A stretch of DNA of 64,000 nucleotides from Manihot esculenta (lineage: Eukaryota; Streptophyta; Magnoliopsida; Malpighiales; Euphorbiaceae), in contig NC_035170.2 in assembly GCF_001659605.2 (NCBI RefSeq), forward strand, positions 19,790,948-19,854,947, given 5' to 3'. A model generated the notes under the pieces. The model ran no database searches. It had not been told where the DNA came from and saw nothing but the letters and a program-made list of their open reading frames with translations. This document shows positions 61,886-64,000 of the stretch, piece after piece; position 1 is the stretch's first letter; every line of letters begins with the position of its first letter. Position numbers and translations under genes: made by a program.

Positions 61886-61905
61886 TTGGCGCCTTTTGTG
61901 GGAAC
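61886..61905 (+). other. Primer binding site of Tat-type element
   Basis: TTGGCGCCTTTTGTGGGAAC. TGGCGCC followed by TGTGGGAAC is the usual leader motif of plant Tat-lineage gypsy elements. Confidence 0.75.
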
Positions 61906-61943
61906 GAAGGAGATCTTTTCATCACTAGAGTTCAACTTTCATA

Positions 61944-63240
61944 ATGCCCACTGAGATTCACATTGCAAACCACAATGAAAACCATACCGGCAACATCCCA
62001 AATGACCTGAGCTCTGCTCAAGAAGGTCAGCAGTTATCATTTTCTAGTCCTACAATCCCTTCAAACCAACCACCCGTGTTGTTTAATCTCTCGCTGAGCT
62101 CGGTAGGAAATGTACCCAGAACCACCTTGTCAGACTAAGAACTCCAAACTATAGCTCTTCAGCTACAAAACACTGTCCACTAGCTACGGCAAATGCTGCA
62201 ACAGAGGGACCTCAATACCCCGTTAAATGTACCCCTATAGCTGAAGGGTTCAACGCCACCAAACCCCAATCCACCTTCAGCTACTAAATCCCCTAAAGCA
62301 GCTGGAGAATGGGAGAAAGAAGCAGAGAGCCCACAAGGGAAGATGAGCTTACAGTCAGAGCTAGGGGCAAGAAGGTGAGAGAGCTCATTGAGAATAATGA
62401 GGCAGAGAGCTACTCTGTCGGGCCAACAGGGAGAATAGAGAGCGAAGAGTGGGTGGGGGGATATCGCCTGGAGAAAAGGCCAAGGCAGGAAGAAATAGAT
62501 GTAGACCGGAAGTTATAGAGAATGAAGGAGCATCTCCTAGCTGAGCTGGGGGCAAAAAATAATAGTCAGACTCTCTTACCTACATCCTCACCATTTTCAG
62601 GGTGGATCCAGCAGTAGACCATCCCGAAGAAGTTTATGATGCCACCAATGGTGGCTTACGACGGAGCAGGAAACCTCAGGGAACACATCCTGAACTATAA
62701 AATGTTCATGGAGCTCCAGACTCTCTTAGACACTCTGATGTGTAAATTCTTCCCCATGACCCCTACAGGATCAGCTAAGGCATGGTTCAATAGCCTAGAA
62801 GCAGGGAGCATTAACAACTTTGGGGACCTAGCCAATGTATTCATCAGTCGGTTCATCGCAGGGGTCCCAGCTGAGAAGAAGACTAGCTACCTAGAGACGG
62901 TCCAACAAAGGAGGAATGAATTCCTGAGGGAGTACGTGGCCCGTTTCAACTCGGAGGCCTTACAGATCCTCGAGCTGGATGAGGCTCGAGTAGTGGAGGC
63001 CATTCAAAAGGGGACTACATCCCCTGAGTTTTTTGGGTCCCTATGTAGAAAGCCACCATCCACCTTGGCGGAGCTGATGAAGGGAGTATAGAAGTACATA
63101 AGGCAAGATGATGCCTTGATCACCAGCAGGTTCGCTAAGGAGGTCGGAGATAGAGTGACGCAGAACCCTATGGCACAAGCCTCAAACCCACACACACAAG
63201 TAGATATGGAATTCAAAGATTTGATAAACCCACCTTCTAT
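61944..63240 (+). pseudogene. Degenerate gag of Tat-type Ty3/gypsy element
   Basis: Starts MPTEIHIANHNENHTGN at 61944, then a stop at 62136-62138 and a frame change. The capsid part is clear from about 62630 to 63091: PPMVAYDGAGNLREHILNY, then KAWFNSLEAGSINNFGDLA, FISRF and QRRNEFLREYVARFN, all typical of the retrotransposon gag domain. A stop follows VKELMKGV-like sequence at 63089-63091, and similarity fades by 63240. No protease or polymerase region follows: the element is truncated. Confidence 0.85.
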
Positions 63241-63310
63241 GGCACCCCACACTTAGAGAAGCTGATTGAAGGATTTAGATGAGAATCTGACAAATGCCAC
63301 AATGAATAGT

Positions 63311-63945
63311 TGATAAGTTAGTCAAGATTCCTGGTGAAATTGATGAAAGCAAATCCTCACTCTCACTCAAAGCAATATACGCCAAATGCATGAAAAGAAT
63401 TCTGAAAATTTAGATTCAAAGCTGCCTCTTACAAGTGTTTGTCATCCTTATATAGTAAGGAGAAAACAAATAAAACCTTAAGACACTCTTCTTAGGCTTG
63501 GCCGAACCGTAAGGCCCAAGCCCAATCACACACTAACACATCAAACACATAAGTATTAAAACATAAGCCCAAAACATGGCCCAACACTCTAAAACTTAAA
63601 ATATAAAATATGGTCAGAATACAAGCCCAAACAAAGCTAAAATAAAATAAGTGTTTAAATAATAAAACATAGCAAACCCATCATAACAAAGCTGAATATT
63701 CACAAAAGCCTTTCTTGATCTTCACTTTAGACTTCTATTTAAGTAGTTTTAGCTCATAGGTTTGATTAGCCTCCCTAAGCCTATGATTGCAAGTGTTGTA
63801 CCAAATCTCTCTCATATGAGTTGAAGCACACCTCAAATATATATGGATTATATGAATATGATTTTGAACTCCTTTTAGATCCATTTGAATGACATAAGTT
63901 TGCTCCATACCATTGTTAAAAATTTGCTCTATTGGATCCGTATCA
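63311..63945 (-). repeat. 3' LTR of a minus-strand gypsy element leaving the window
   Basis: 635 bp, TGATAAGTTA at the left and GGATCCGTATCA at the right, so on the minus strand it starts TGATACGGATCC, a common plant gypsy LTR start. A purine tract AAAGAAGGAGGGAA on the minus strand (63946-63961) borders it, followed by GATTCGAGGACGAATC. The internal region and the other LTR lie beyond 64000, so the target duplication (possibly ATAGT, 63306-63310) cannot be tested. Confidence 0.82.
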
Positions 63946-64000
63946 TTCCCTCCTTCTTTAGAAAAGATTCGTCCTCGAATCTTGCTGATATTTATGTCAA

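Overview
This window looks like nuclear DNA of a dicot plant: long AT-rich intergenic stretches, spliced genes with GT-AG introns, a eukaryotic tRNA gene, and a dense stack of LTR retrotransposons. The dominant LTR family starts TGTAACGACCCG and ends GGGTATTACA. From memory it resembles repeats of Euphorbiaceae such as cassava; that assignment is an impression, not shown by the sequence.

Positions 1-27060 are a nest of transposons. A decayed Ty1/copia element (minus strand, 1-895 and 26235-27011) was split by a Ty3/gypsy Tekay-type element (896-26234, minus strand, TSD AATAT). The gag gene of that element was then hit three times: by a solo LTR (7793-10097, TSD GCAGC), by a second LTR element (10356-21157, TSD CTGAC) and by another solo LTR (21397-23693, TSD CCCCT). 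The second element carries a further solo LTR (17683-19890, TSD ATAAC) and an internal inversion (about 14799-17198). Every one of these boundaries can be read to the base from its target-site duplication.

Positions 27347-29588 are AT-rich and carry a small tRNA-type SINE. Positions 29594-37324 hold another Tekay-type element (TSD TTGAT) that has lost most of its 5' LTR, gag and the first part of pol. Its remaining LTR is split by a solo LTR of a third subfamily (30769-33283, TSD TTCGG).

Positions 38523-48848 carry the one clearly complete protein gene: a nine-exon homologue of ZFPL1, a zinc-finger Golgi membrane protein. Intron 4 contains a degenerate 5-kb Ty1/copia element that landed exactly on the 5' splice site and duplicated GTAAG. 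The promoter region contains a duplicated block with site II (TGGGCC) motifs.

Positions 50908-51936 hold the kinase end of an LRR receptor-like kinase gene on the minus strand, without its ectodomain. The rest is AT-rich DNA with small elements: a 105-bp palindrome made of two LTR ends with its own TSD (52123-52227), a tRNA-Asp(GUC) gene (54236-54307), a TIR element with a GAA-repeat core (54894-55595) and a hAT-type MITE with an 8-bp TSD (56703-57179). At the right edge are a degenerate Tat-type Ty3/gypsy leader and gag (61.4-63.25 kb) and the 3' LTR of another minus-strand gypsy element running out of the window (63311-63945).
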